A DNA stretch of 64,000 bases, taken from contig JAGUCH010000002.1 in NCBI GenBank assembly GCA_019096065.1, forward strand, positions 9,374,501-9,438,500, read 5' to 3'. Shown one piece after another: positions 26,624-40,000 of this stretch (the stretch's first letter is position 1; the number at the start of each line of letters is the position of its first letter). The translations under genes and the position numbers were made by a program. This stretch comes from Paracyclopina nana (lineage: Eukaryota > Arthropoda > Copepoda > Cyclopoida > Cyclopettidae). The notes under the pieces are model-generated. The model was not told the DNA's origin. It made no database searches and saw nothing but the letters and a program-made list of their open reading frames with translations.

Positions 26624-27609
26624 GGTGGAAGGATGGCCCTTACGACCTTGACTGGCGAAACGATATTCTAGCGAAGAAACAGGCTCACCCAGAAACGCCA
26701 GCAGAGTATCAAGACCTCAACTGTTTTACACTTCAGGTGGAGGTCGTCGCAGTTGATATCAGTCGTGTGGCAAAGCGCGTGCCAAGCTGAGTGAACTTCT
26801 CGCTCCCTCTTTCTTCTCGATTTTTACCTAGACGTCCTGCCCTCGCAAACCTGCCCCCTCTATGTGACGCATCGAAACTTGACCGAGCTCAACAATTCTG
26901 GTAAATTACATGCCCCAGTCACTTTTCATTTCTGTTTTTAACTAACTTTGAGGGTTAAAATTGGTTTCTTTATCTTTTATTTCGAGTGATTACAGTCCAA
27001 TTCAACAGATTGGTTGCTTAGAAATAGCTATTGTAGCCAGAAATGAAAGCGATATCGAACTCATTTTTTGTAGTTCGTATGATTTGCAGAGTAGATTCAA
27101 AGGAAACGGGCTGTCAACTTTAGGGTTAAGGCATTTGATTTATAACGAAATATACGTGATTTGCTTACTCGATTACATATTAGAGTTTGGCTACAGGCAG
27201 TCTTAGCTGCTACGGATGCCATTTTATTCTATTGATTCATTAGAAGTTAAATTAAGAGCCGTTTAATGAGTTATTTTCCTTAAGTTGGCCTATCTGTTGA
27301 TCATGTTAATCAAGATAGAAAAAGCATACCATGCATCCACTATTTTTAAGGCTAAATTTGTTTCAATGTTACCTGAAAAAAATAAATTTATTGAAGTAAT
27401 TTCTTTTTATCAAAAAAATACGTATGCCATTATGTCTTATTGCATCCTAAAAAATTCAATTTATTTGATTCCATAACATAATTTGAGCTAATTCATGATA
27501 GAACTTTTGGTCCCATATGATATTCGACTCGATTTCTTCAACTGTTTGACAACAAGCTGAGCCAAAACAAAAAAGAATTCCCTGCGCGTCAAAAATTGTT
27601 ATTGTGCAA
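26624..27609. promoter_or_regulatory. Head-to-head promoter region of CK1 and MIER
   Basis: 986 bp between two divergent start codons. The CK1 side (to about 26900) is GC-rich and the MIER side AT-rich. I cannot place individual elements. Open frames at 26961-27206 and 27285-27476 have no recognisable similarity. Confidence 0.4.
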
Positions 27610-29493
<1,884 letters not shown>

Positions 29494-29588
29494 TATTGGA
29501 CCTGTTCTAATATTAAAAGTACAAACGGTTTTACACTAATGAATAATGACGAATGGCTAGAATTATCAAATCTTGTGTTTTTTTTGTT

Positions 29589-29594
29589 AATAAA
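29589..29594 (+). terminator. Poly(A) signal downstream of MIER
   Basis: AATAAA lies 96 bases after the MIER stop, followed by a T/G-rich stretch. It is a reasonable 3' end. Confidence 0.5.
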
Positions 29595-29873
29595 GTGTCC
29601 TTTTTGGTGGATGTATTAAAAAACAAATGAGGTGTTTTTTATTTATGGATGCTGCTACTGTCCCATTCAAATTTACTTTAATATGTATGGTAAATGGAAG
29701 TACATGTTCGCATATTAGTGAAAAGTGGTTAGAAGAAAGGCAACTTAAGAAGCTCGAATGTTCGAGCACTGACTGAAATAGTATATCACATATTTCAAAG
29801 TTCCCTGAGAACTTAATTCGTTCTAAGTGGAATGAGCATATTTGCAATTTTGAGCTCATTCCACAAACAATCC

Positions 29874-31272
29874 CTAGCAGGAGTTGCAGTTAGAACTTTC
29901 CGTGGCTTCCAGGGCTGGCTCAATTCTGAAGCTAGTCTCTTCCATTGCCTTCAGCTCCATTCTTGACCTACAAAACAAAATTTGAGTTAATAATGGTTTT
30001 TAAAAATGTTGATCACATTGATAAATTACAAGGCTGAATTTTGATCTCAAATTTACGAAAAGACCACAAGATTCATAAAATAGCATTTAACTCCTTAAGA
30101 ATTATGACAATTGGAGGACAGCATATATCGTTCACAGGTAAATTACAGTAACCTAACAAGCATTTGCAAAAAAGAAAGAAAGAAAAAAAAAACAGAACAA
30201 AAACAAAACAAAACATACCATCGATACCAATTTAGAAAACTTAGTTCAGGTTTCAAGCAATCGAAAAAGGAAAAGCCTAGGCTAAAAGATTTAGTTCAGG
30301 CGTTTTGCCACTTCACCATTTGATGGCGCCAGCGTAGGGGGGGAAGGTGTATCCATGCTTGGATATTTTTATTATGTTTACATTTTGGCGCTTTGAATGA
30401 ACGAATGGCAAAAATATATTTTGAGCGCATGGTCGCTTACGCAAATTCCGCCAACAATAAATCTTAGCTCCTTCTAGCGGAATAGTTCCGAACGAGTTTT
30501 GAGCTAGCCTATAGGGCTTCTTTTAAAGTAGCACAGTAATCAAAATACCATCAGTTTAGGAGAGATATCTACGTACTTGTTGCTGCTGGATAGCTTTTGT
30601 GAAATGTCCCTGAACATAAAATCAACTCCTTCACCCGTTTTGCACGACGTTTTGTAAACCCCAGACACGAGATTTCGACATTCTTCACAAAACCGATCCA
30701 TATCAGCATCTGACACTTGAACTTTGGATTTCAAGTCAAATTTGTTTCCACATCTAAAAACTCGCACCATTAACTTCAAAACTAAAACTATGCAATGTAG
30801 AACTCACAGAAAGATTTTGGCAGTTTCTGCGTACATAGTAATGTCAAGCATGTGCTGAGCAAGTACGTGGAAAGACTCAATTCGGTCCAAGGCAAATACC
30901 AAAATTGCAGCTTCAGAGTACTTGTAGTAGCTCGAAGTAATGCTAGCCACCCTTTCCATTCCTCCAGTGTCCCATAATTGCAGCTTCATTTCTTTACCAC
31001 CAACCTAATCATGAAATAAAGTCAAAAATCATTCAAATCGAATTAACTTATGCGCACATCATAAGATTTGCTATAGTTGTCAAGTCCTAATGTGACTGAG
31101 CGATCAGTTGCTGTCACAAAAGAGTTGGTGGTAAATCTTCTAAACAAACTTGACTTTCCAACTCCATATTCACCAACAAGAATTATCTGGAAATGTAAGT
31201 GCGTAAGAAAAGGGGAAAACTCAAAATGGATTCTAACGTTACCTTTTGCTCGGGAACTTTCATGGATGCCAT
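29874..31272 (-). CDS. Rab-like small GTPase with CaaX-type end
   Basis: Five exons, 31272-31243, 31186-31058, 31004-30808, 30753-30577 and 29967-29874, give 208 residues in one frame. It has a G1 loop (LVGEYGVGKSSL), G3 WDTGGMER, G4 GNKFDL and G5 SCKTG. The C-terminus is NCNSC, a possible prenylation site. G3 reads DTGG where Rabs usually have DTAG, and G5 has SCK in place of SAK, so nucleotide handling could be unusual. Rabs direct vesicle traffic. I cannot assign a numbered Rab. The second donor (GAT|gtgcgc, 31058) is weak but is the only one that keeps the frame. The last intron is 609 nt. Confidence 0.8.
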
Positions 31273-31878
31273 TTCCTATTCGCTGTGAATAATGGGTTCA
31301 TGAAGTACGACTTGAATGCTCGACCGAAACTACAACGAGAATTGCATTGCTTTTCACTTTTTCTTCAACACTCACCAGTCAGCTGTGCGTGTTTTCATTT
31401 TTACGTCAAACTGCGCCGTGCATTGTTGCTATTTGGCGGCAAATTCAAAATGAACAAAACTTTCAACCTTTATTGCCTAGGACTGCCGCGACAGTATGGA
31501 GCTTAAAATGTCACTCTTGTGCAATTTGAACATGTGCCCAACATAATTAAGGAATTTTGGCAGCCTAACATAAATAAATTAATGTAACCACACATCCAAG
31601 AAAGATACCGCCTCTTTATTGAAACACATAAGATTCACACATACTAGGTATTCTATATTGAAGAAGAAAAAAAATCACCACAAAAACAGCTTTAAAGTAA
31701 TTCGGGAAATGCAACAGTTTACAAGGACTCAACTCCAGTTACTTAAGAAAAGTAACTGTACAAAACTAAGTTGATCAGCATTGGTAGTCAACACGTTTAA
31801 GCAACTTTCAGAATATTCGGCGGTATCCAGGGCGTAAAATTGAAATTTTCATTTTACAATAAGCTTTCTGCGAAGAAT

Positions 31879-32252
31879 CTATTTTCTGGGCTGCTGAATA
31901 ATCTTGGGCTTTTGGTTCGCTCCTTTATCGTGGGTAGGGGCTGGTTTTTCATGGAACGCTTTGACTGCCTCAGTTGGAAAAGCTGTTTCTTCAGTTGCTT
32001 TTGCACCAGATACGATTACAGACTAGAATAGAAAAAGGTCATAGAGCACCAAAATCATAGGAGAGAAACTCAATTTTTTACGCCAGCAGCCTTTACAGGT
32101 CGGTCCTCTCCGAACTCTTCTTTGTCTTCGTCAGACACCTTTGGAGGGGAGCCATCATGCTTGTCATCTTTGTGCTTATGCTGCACAATCCTCATGCCAC
32201 CAACCTTTTGAGCTGGGGCATGACCGGCCTTCAATTCACTCGTATCCTCCAT
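31879..32252 (-). CDS. DAP1: Death-associated protein 1 (DAP1)
   Basis: Two exons, 32252-32082 and 32022-31879, give 104 residues (human 102). Diagnostic blocks are LKAGHAPAQKVGGMRIVQ near the start, VIVSGA in the middle and IIQQPRK at the stop. Between them lies a charged stretch rich in Lys, Asp and Pro. DAP1 is a small, disordered cytosolic protein. Mammalian DAP1 is a TOR target that restrains autophagy and promotes ribosome hibernation. The donor is fixed because reading on meets a stop eight bases later. The gene is divergent from the unrecognised gene at 32926. Confidence 0.93.
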
Positions 32253-32925
32253 GATTTAAAGCTAGAAATAAAAAGATAGAGTCCCCACATGGATTAACAG
32301 TGAAATATTGACATGTCACCTCGGTGAACTGGCTTAATCTTGGTTTTCTGCAAAATGTTAATTTGCGGAAATGCGTATGAGAGTTTCAATGCAGTTGCTT
32401 TAAAGCGGTGATAAAGCTTTGCCTGTTGTAGAACTCTTTATTGCCATAATTTGCTCAAAAAAGCCAAGTTCAGACAAAATTTTAATTTACGTGTGAAAAC
32501 GCTGTTGCCGACTTTGTGGATTAGGAGTAAAAAGCGGCGCGTTACCTTAAAAGAGATAAAATACTGTAACCTCGATCTAATTTGGTGTTGCGTTGTCACC
32601 TGCTAGATTTCAAGTTAGGGTAAATTAGTACTTTAAGGAAAAGGCATACTATTCTCTGAGTTTTGACAATTTGCTGATTATCTGGCTCAGTTTTAGAACA
32701 AAATTGATGCTTAATTCTTTTTAAGTTCTTCGAACAAATTCTTTTTAACTGGTTAAAACGTCTATTATTTAGTTATCAAGTAACAGTCTAATAGACCCTA
32801 GCTAGTGAGCGCGATTTGCGAGGTCAGTTGTTTACATTTCTGTTGTGCAACAATATTAAGTAAAATGCCGCGGTTAAAACTGATCCCTTTGCACTAAATC
32901 AACTACTACTTTCACGAAAGGAATA
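32253..32925. promoter_or_regulatory. Head-to-head promoter region upstream of DAP1
   Basis: A 673-bp AT-rich spacer between divergent starts. No specific element was recognised. Confidence 0.35.
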
Positions 32926-34105
32926 ATGAATTCGAATTTTACTCTAAAAGACGACGAGGACTTGATGTCCTACGACTTTGGCGCTCAGCACTTTTCCAAT
33001 GACGAAGCGTTGAAAAGTCTGAATGAAACATGTGGTTTCTCTGATGTACATATATTCATACAACCGTCGGTAAGAAGAAATCTTTTGAAAGAAGGCGACC
33101 TAAGCCTATTAAAAGGCCTATTTATTTCAGATTCTGGCCTATGAAGTTGATCCTATTCGAAGAGTTCCCATCAACAAGGACATCTCGAGGCTTGAAGTTG
33201 AGCCTCACATGATTACCATCACAGCGGAGCCTGTAACTCAGCAGCTTTTGGAACGTGAAAGGAGCAGGCTGGAAATCGAAGATGATCATTGCTATGAAGT
33301 TGAAACCACCAGTGATCCAACTCCAGACATTAATGACAATAAGAAAGACTTCATACAGCCAAAGAAATCATCTTCAACCGGTCAATTTCCAAGTACACCA
33401 AAATCAAGTGTATTGGCTAAGCGATCACTGATTCTACCAAGGCCTTGTCAACCTCTTATATCAGTTCGACTGAAATCAAATGAGGTAATCAAAGTGCCCA
33501 AGTCCATACTGATTCGTTTGCGGCAAGAAGCTGTTTCACTCAAACATGACAATGGTGTGAATGGAATCAGTATTATGAAAATTCCTTCTGAAACAATGAC
33601 AAGTGCCATTAAGTTGCCATTTGATGACCACTTGAGCAGCGCTCTTCGCCGCCTCTCGGCTCAATGCTCACTCGGCTCCAAAACCCCCCTGAAAAACCCA
33701 GTGAACCCATACAATAAAGGAACCAATGGAAAAGTTACAAAAACTATTAGACTGAGGGCTGCATTGGACAAAAGCACCATAGCATGGTCGTCCACAACAC
33801 GACTGAAACCGAAGACGAGCCTAAAAGATCAATTGGCGGCGCTTGAGTCTTCATTTCCGTCCCTCAACCATGAAAGCCATGCTCAAAATGTTCCATTGCT
33901 AAGAAAGCCAGCATCAAAAAACTCCAATGTACCAGTTGTCATCAAGTTGAGGGGCGCAACATCAAAGTCCAAAGCAATGACATTAAAGTCTGCGCTTCAA
34001 CAAATATCCAGTGATACATTAGAAAGGGGAAAATCTCTGCTCATCAACGGCACAACTAATGGAGACGCAATCTCGTCGTCGTCATTCCAAAATAACTCAA
34101 CCTGA
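32926..34105 (+). CDS. Unrecognised two-exon protein, 372 aa
   Basis: Exons 32926-33069 and 33131-34105 join in phase 0 across a 61-nt GTAAGA...TTTCAG intron. The N-terminus is acidic (LKDDEDLMSYDFG) and contains FSDVHIFIQPS. The remainder is basic and low in hydrophobic content, with Ser/Thr/Pro-rich linkers and repeated K-x-I-R-L-R-type patches (ISVRLKSN, TKTIRLRAAL, VVIKLRGATS). The evenly spaced short strands of the form V-I-x-L-R could be a degenerate internal repeat. No signal peptide or membrane helix is visible. It is likely nuclear or cytosolic. I know no matching family. Confidence 0.65.
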
Positions 34106-35165
34106 TCCGTATTATTCAAACTGCATCGTATATCAATGATTTATAAACTTGCTTATATTTTATAGAGGCATTAAAAGAAGCTTGCTTTTAGAAGACATCA
34201 TTCTATTCCTGCCCTACAAGTAAAATGTAGGCTAAGAAATAAAATCAACTGAATGTGAGCTGTCCTTGCATAAATTTCCTGCACCCTATTGTCCTGCTGA
34301 GGTTAAAAAGCTATGTATTTCGGCGCGGACTTCTAGAGCAATTTCTTATACGTCCATCTTTCAGCATGTACATGGTGAGCTTTATGTCGTTGGGAAGCTC
34401 ACTGTGCGTACAATAAATCTGCTTTACACCAATTGAAAGCTAAAGTTTCAGGGTTTCCAACGATGGGTATTGGGTCTCTGTAGTCGAAACATTTCAAGAG
34501 AAAGACGCAATAATGCCAAAAATTAGATTTCAATTTCAAACACATCGAGGGTATTTTTCTCGCAAAATGGAAGCTAGAAAAATGATATTTAAAGCAAGAC
34601 GAAAAAATCAAATAAATTGATAGACTTTTTGTTCACACAAGTTTTGTAACCTGATTTCACAATGAAAAAAATTATTAAGCTTAATTCTTACGAAGTGAAT
34701 CGACGAAAATTGATTGACCATGTTAGATCCAATATTTAAGCCCTTTGAAATGCCTTTAAGAAAATATCTTATGCTAGGCTACATGGGCCAATTCATTTTA
34801 AAATCTCCATACAATTTACACAAGTCGCACAAGGTAAATAGTGGAAAAAAGTTACGATTATAAGGAAATGAAGCAAAAATAGAAATTAATAATAATGAAT
34901 GCATCTCAAGAGCACAAATTCATTTTTTCCTGCATAATTCTATAGGTTGTAGCGATTATTTATATTGATCCCAACAATTTGGGATAGGCTAAAGTTATCA
35001 AAATTAATTTCTGTTTCTAAACGCAAATTGGAAAACTAAAGATATCTATGCAAATACTCGAATGAGATTAAAAATAAATTGGCAAGTAGTTTTACATAAG
35101 ACTAGTCATGATTTTCGTAATGCACGCAAAGGCGAGGGCAAATGACAGTGAAGACAAAGGGAGAA
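34106..35165. other. AT-rich intergenic, no gene seen
   Basis: About 1 kb without convincing coding sequence. A minus-strand frame at 34399-34611 is short and unsupported. The first 150 bases are probably the 3' UTR of the preceding gene (ATTAAA/AATAAA-like motifs near 34240). Confidence 0.4.
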
Positions 35166-35753
35166 GTCACTAAGGCCTAAAATAGGGGTGGGTTTTAGGA
35201 TCTATTATAAAGATAGGTTTTAAAGCCTAAGCTTTTTTTCTCCTCGGTTTTAAGATCTAAAGATTTGGATGCTAAAGCCTAACAACTGGATGTTAAGATC
35301 TAGTCACCTGGGTTTTAAGATCTACATTGGAAAAACATCATTTTGTTGTACCTGGGTGTTTTGATCTAAAGGCATGGGTTTTTAAGTCTAAAATGTTGGA
35401 ACATTAAAAATCAATTGTCAAAACTTTACTAATGGCATTTAAGTATTTAGCATTTATTTTTCATGTAATACTTGCTCAGGTTTTAGTTGCCAACATGGTT
35501 TTGAGAATACTTTTTTTTGTTCTGATGCAATAGATCTTGAAACCCTCGCTGTTATATCAAAAAACCTAGGCCTTTAGATATTAAAACCCTAGCCTTTAGA
35601 TATTAAAACCCATGATGAACTTTATTTGATTTTTCCACTTAGATCTTAGTACCCTGATGCCAAATCTGTAGGCTTTAAAACCCAATTTGTTAGATCGTAA
35701 AACCCACTTTGATTTTAGATCCTAAAACCCACCTCATTTTAGGCCTTAGTGAC
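35166..35753. mobile_element. 588-bp TIR element with internal GGTTTTAAGATCT repeats
   Basis: The ends are GTCACTAAGGCCTAAAAT and its reverse complement (ATTTTAGGCCTTAGTGAC). The match extends through GGTGGGTTTTAGGATCT, about 37 bases with one or two differences. Inward, each arm carries several degenerate copies of GGGTTTTAAGATCTA or its complement, facing each other about a unique centre near 35450. There is no coding sequence. This fits a non-autonomous DNA element with subterminal repeats, which in many families are transposase-binding sites. Confidence 0.82.
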
Positions 35754-36386
35754 GGCACCCAAGACAAATGTCCAAAGAAAAGAAGTTACTTCAGAATGAT
35801 TTCAAAGTACATAGAATAAAATACGTCTAATTGGAATAGCCCTGGTAAAACATCGAAAATGAAGCTAAGTGATCCAGCATTTTTTTTTTTGAAGTTCTGG
35901 CAAGGCAGCAACGATTCTTATCGACGTGCATCATTGATTTTGGCTCAATTTCTGCTCTACCTGCCTTTTCATAATCATTTTCATAGATGCTTTTTGTAGA
36001 ATGTAGGATTTGTTAACAGGACTCGAATCAGGACTTTTTTCTATTTGCTGCAGTACGCCCTCAGGGCATTCATAGCTGAGCGAGACAGTCGATAGCACAA
36101 AAGAAATAACTCTATCCTATGGGCACAAAAATGAAAAGGTCAACACAAAGTACCCGGGTCTGACCAAGATGTTTGATAAGATGTCCTATGATGTAGAACA
36201 TGCATGTAATCTGGTCAGCAGTGGGCTGTTGCTAACCAATGGTGGAGAGCCCGTGGTGGACAACGCCTCCAACTTCAGCCAATCTAGGCAATCTTAAAAT
36301 GTGATGCTCGAGTGCCTGGTAACCGAGAACTGCAGTTGCCACTTACTCGGCACCGGTTTCAGGCTGATGCTAATACAGGGCAAAAA

Positions 36387-36840
36387 ATGCCCTCAACTAC
36401 TCGACTTCTCGTCAGTATTGCTTTTCTGATTTCACTCAACTTTACCCATTCATCTGGTAAGGCTACTTCTATCTAAAAATTCACATTTTTATCTCTATGC
36501 TTTTGGTTCAGTGCTTAAACCCCAAGGAGTTGTGCCCGCATCAACTCAATTATTGCCTAGAAATGAGGTACCATTTTACAGCCGCCTTTTTGTGAACAAC
36601 CCGTTTTATGGGAAGACTCAAACGATTGCTCAAACAAAGCAATTTTTCCATGTGGATGCTAAAAAACAACCAGCCAAAGAACTACGGTATTTTGAACCCT
36701 TGTTTGACTATTCTGATGGGGACATTATTGTTGGTAAGGAGCCTTCTGAAAAACGCAGCGCAGGCACGGAACTGACAATTCCTGAAGGCTTCAAAATCTA
36801 CGAAGCTGTCCCATCCAAAGAAGAGCCTACTTCGTATTGA
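36387..36840 (+). CDS. Small secreted protein of unknown function, 132 aa
   Basis: Two exons, 36387-36456 and 36512-36840, joined in frame across a 55-nt intron (GTAAGG...TTCAG). The first exon is essentially a signal peptide (MPSTTRLLVSIAFLISLNFT). The mature part is hydrophilic with no Cys (VPFYSRLFVNNPFYGKTQ, then YFEPLFDYSDGDIIVG). It resembles no family I know. The signal-peptide exon and clean junction support a real gene. It is convergent with EDEM3; the stops are 216 bp apart. Confidence 0.7.
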
Positions 36841-36890
36841 AAGTACAAAGCACTTATTCTTTTCAATCTCTCGATTTCATTGTTTTTTAA

Positions 36891-36896
36891 AATAAA
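36891..36896 (+). terminator. Poly(A) signal of the small secreted gene
   Basis: AATAAA lies 51 bases after the stop codon. Confidence 0.5.
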
Positions 36897-37056
36897 CTAT
36901 AAATTGAACTACTATGTTCTGGTAACAAAAAACTAATACAAAACACGATGTTTGTTATACCCTTCATAAGTAGCATGTCATTTTGTGTGGTTGGGTAAAA
37001 AAGCTCCTTGTTGTTCACTTATTGATGCATCACAATTTGGCGGCGATTGCAGCACC

Positions 37057-40000
37057 CTAGAGTTCATCTTTGCCACTGCTGGCTTCTTCGATCATTTCAT
37101 CATGGAGAAGCTCGAGCATTGCAGCAGCTTTGACTTTCTGCTTACGCACCTCAGCCAGTTTTTTATTCTGAGTAGACTCAGCATTTTGCCCTATGGATGA
37201 CAGGTACTTGTCAAGAATAGAAGAGATTTCCTCGTCACTCAAAACGCTGTTTAGCCCGCGCAGCCTTAGCGAAGGTGGCATTTCTTCGCTCATTTTGTAC
37301 TCAATAGAAGCTCCATCGTCATCTGATGTTGTAGGCACAGCCTCAATAATTTCCCCGTTGCCCTCAAGAGCCTCTATTTCTGAGGCTAATTGAGCAATGC
37401 CGTCGGAGCCTTCATCTTCAACGAGCTGTAGCAAATGCAAGTATGCAGTTTCCATCGAAGTTGATTTTGATTGCATCAAATTGTGGAATACTTTGACGAG
37501 ATCACTGAATTTGGCACTCAAAAGCTCCGACAAAACTGTGGGATTTTTCAGTACACGATGCTCGATGAGTTTTTTGATTGCGTTGTTGTTAGGGTTTAGA
37601 AATTCTTCAAGCTTGGTGAACATTTTCTGGCGCTCGATTGCCTCTTCTTCATTGATTTGCTTGCCCGGCGTGAAAATTGTGCGTATGTTCCCATCGGGAT
37701 CGTGCACAGCACTCACCGTATTATGGTCTTTGTCAGTCGTGATGAAAATCGTGTCCGTATCCTCGTTTAAGATAGGAATATCTTTGCCTGCTTCAGCCTC
37801 TTCATCCTCCTCCAAGCTCATTGTGGAACGGAAATAGTTTTCCACTTGCTTTTTCGACTTTTCCAAAAATGACCGCACAGGTGAAGTAATGTCATTTGTG
37901 TCATCGGCCACTTCGTTGGAGCGTTTCTCCTCGGGCTGAGCTTCTGTAAAAGTTGCAAAGATTAGTGGTGCATCAAGAGGGAAATATGTAAGTGCTGAAG
38001 CAAAAAGTGCGTGCATCAAGCAACTTTTGCCCATCTCAACAAGTTGATAGGTGGAACAATAAGGTTCAATTTGCAATTATCCACACCGTTGCATAGCTAC
38101 TACCATGAAGCGAAAGGTCATCAAGCTCGCCCAAGTGCATATAAAGTAAATATTTCTGCCAAAAAAACCGCTTTGCCACCAACAAAATTGCAGCACACGC
38201 ACACCCAAACTATAAATCAAAGTTGACCTTTTCGTAACACCATCACATTATTTATATTTAACGATTGCCATGGGATGTCTAATCAAAATGCTCACATTAA
38301 GGTTGTGAGGTTAGAGCAACACGCGTGCTTATTTAGTTGAAATTAGTAATGTATATACTGTTTCCGAAGTTGAATTGGCCTTGAAAGCGGTTTTGCTTCA
38401 TGACGTTTTGGATTTTTTCAACAAATTCAGGAGATGCTAACCATATCGTAAATGTATAGGAGAGAAAAAAAATCCATAGCGCCTATCTTACCAGCTGAAT
38501 CTTGAAGAGTCACTTCCAAATTGGGATGAGTCTGCAACATTTCCAGTAGACTCTGAGCATCATTGCTGAAAAGAAACACCATTGGAATGCTAACATCGTC
38601 GGTGCCATCGCCAGACCTAAAGAACCACAAAATAATCAATGGGCCCAGAAAAGCTTTACATGACATAACTTACATGGAGAAAAGAGGGCTATTAGTTGCG
38701 GTCGTCCCTTTGGTGTTGTCCACGACAATACCACCTTTGGCGCCAGACTTCTCCAAAATTCGAGCTTTGTCTGCGATAAAAGCGAACCATTCAATCATAC
38801 CAATATGAATACTAATGCAAATCCTCGCTTACCAACAAACATGCAGTCACCACGTTCAACCAATACAATTTTTGCCCAAAAATCTTTAGCATTGGTCGGA
38901 GTTGAACATGACCTGATGGGATCTGCCACAACTAGTTGACCTCCAACGGAAAATCCGCTAGAGAGCGCTTTTCCAAATTGAGCAGGGCCAGCAAAAATTG
39001 ATTTGGTTTCTTTGCCTGTACCATACTTGACCACTTTAGCTTGGGTAGCAGGCAAAGTAGCCTGCTGTTTTGACAGCTCAATCATTTCTTGCATGAAGAG
39101 GAGCCCCTCCTCGCCATCATCTGGAGTTTTTGCCTGTGGAATAATGCACATTAATTATTAATCTTCAAAGTTATCAAAGAAATGCCAATCATTGATTTTT
39201 ATTTCTTGACTATGATGGCAAAACGAGGCTGGGCAGAGAAAAAAAGCATTAAGAGCCTTTAAGCATCTCGATAATGGAATGATAATTAATAATTACATTG
39301 GCCAAAGAATGCAGGAGTTGCACTCTTCCATCGGGTAAATTCACTATGGAAATCCCCATATCTTTCACGAGCAACAAATGCTCCTCATTAGTAGACTGGA
39401 ATTCAGATGCATAAAGCTTTCTGACAAGACCCGACGTTCCTTTACGGACTGGGCATTTATTAACCACAACATTAGCCAATGGGCTCCGCAAGTCTTGAGC
39501 GTAGTTCGAGTTTCCAGGAAAGAGGTAGCTGCAAAAACGATCATATTTAGCATTTGACGAAGAAAGGGACCGGAGCCATTTCATACCTTGTGCTTGGGCA
39601 TGATAATGCGAATTCAACTTCCTCATCATGGGCCGCCATTGAAGCTTGAGCATCTTTTAACTGAAACATGCATACCTTTGAATGGTATTACAATTAAGGT
39701 AGCATGAAAAACCTACCGGCAACGAGGTAGACGGGGAGAGTCGAGCCAAAGAAAGGGGCAACAAATGCCCTTCGGTGGTGAAGACGAAGCTGTCTATATC
39801 CACAATCAGTTCAGACTCGTCAGCGAAGAGCAAATAAAGATATTTGAAGGTCTCAGCTAGGACAAAGCTATCCATTCTGTCCTCAAGTTGCATGGTTCGA
39901 ACATCCTTTAACAAGGAAGGAAAGATCAAATAAAACCTTCTGACCGCAAAAGCCTCTTCGAACTTTCAAAAGCACTTTCGTGAAGAGCCAGCGTATTCTC

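Noticed and set aside
27604-27609. Start of MIER two codons upstream
   Set aside because: That codon is GTG; the first ATG is at 27610.
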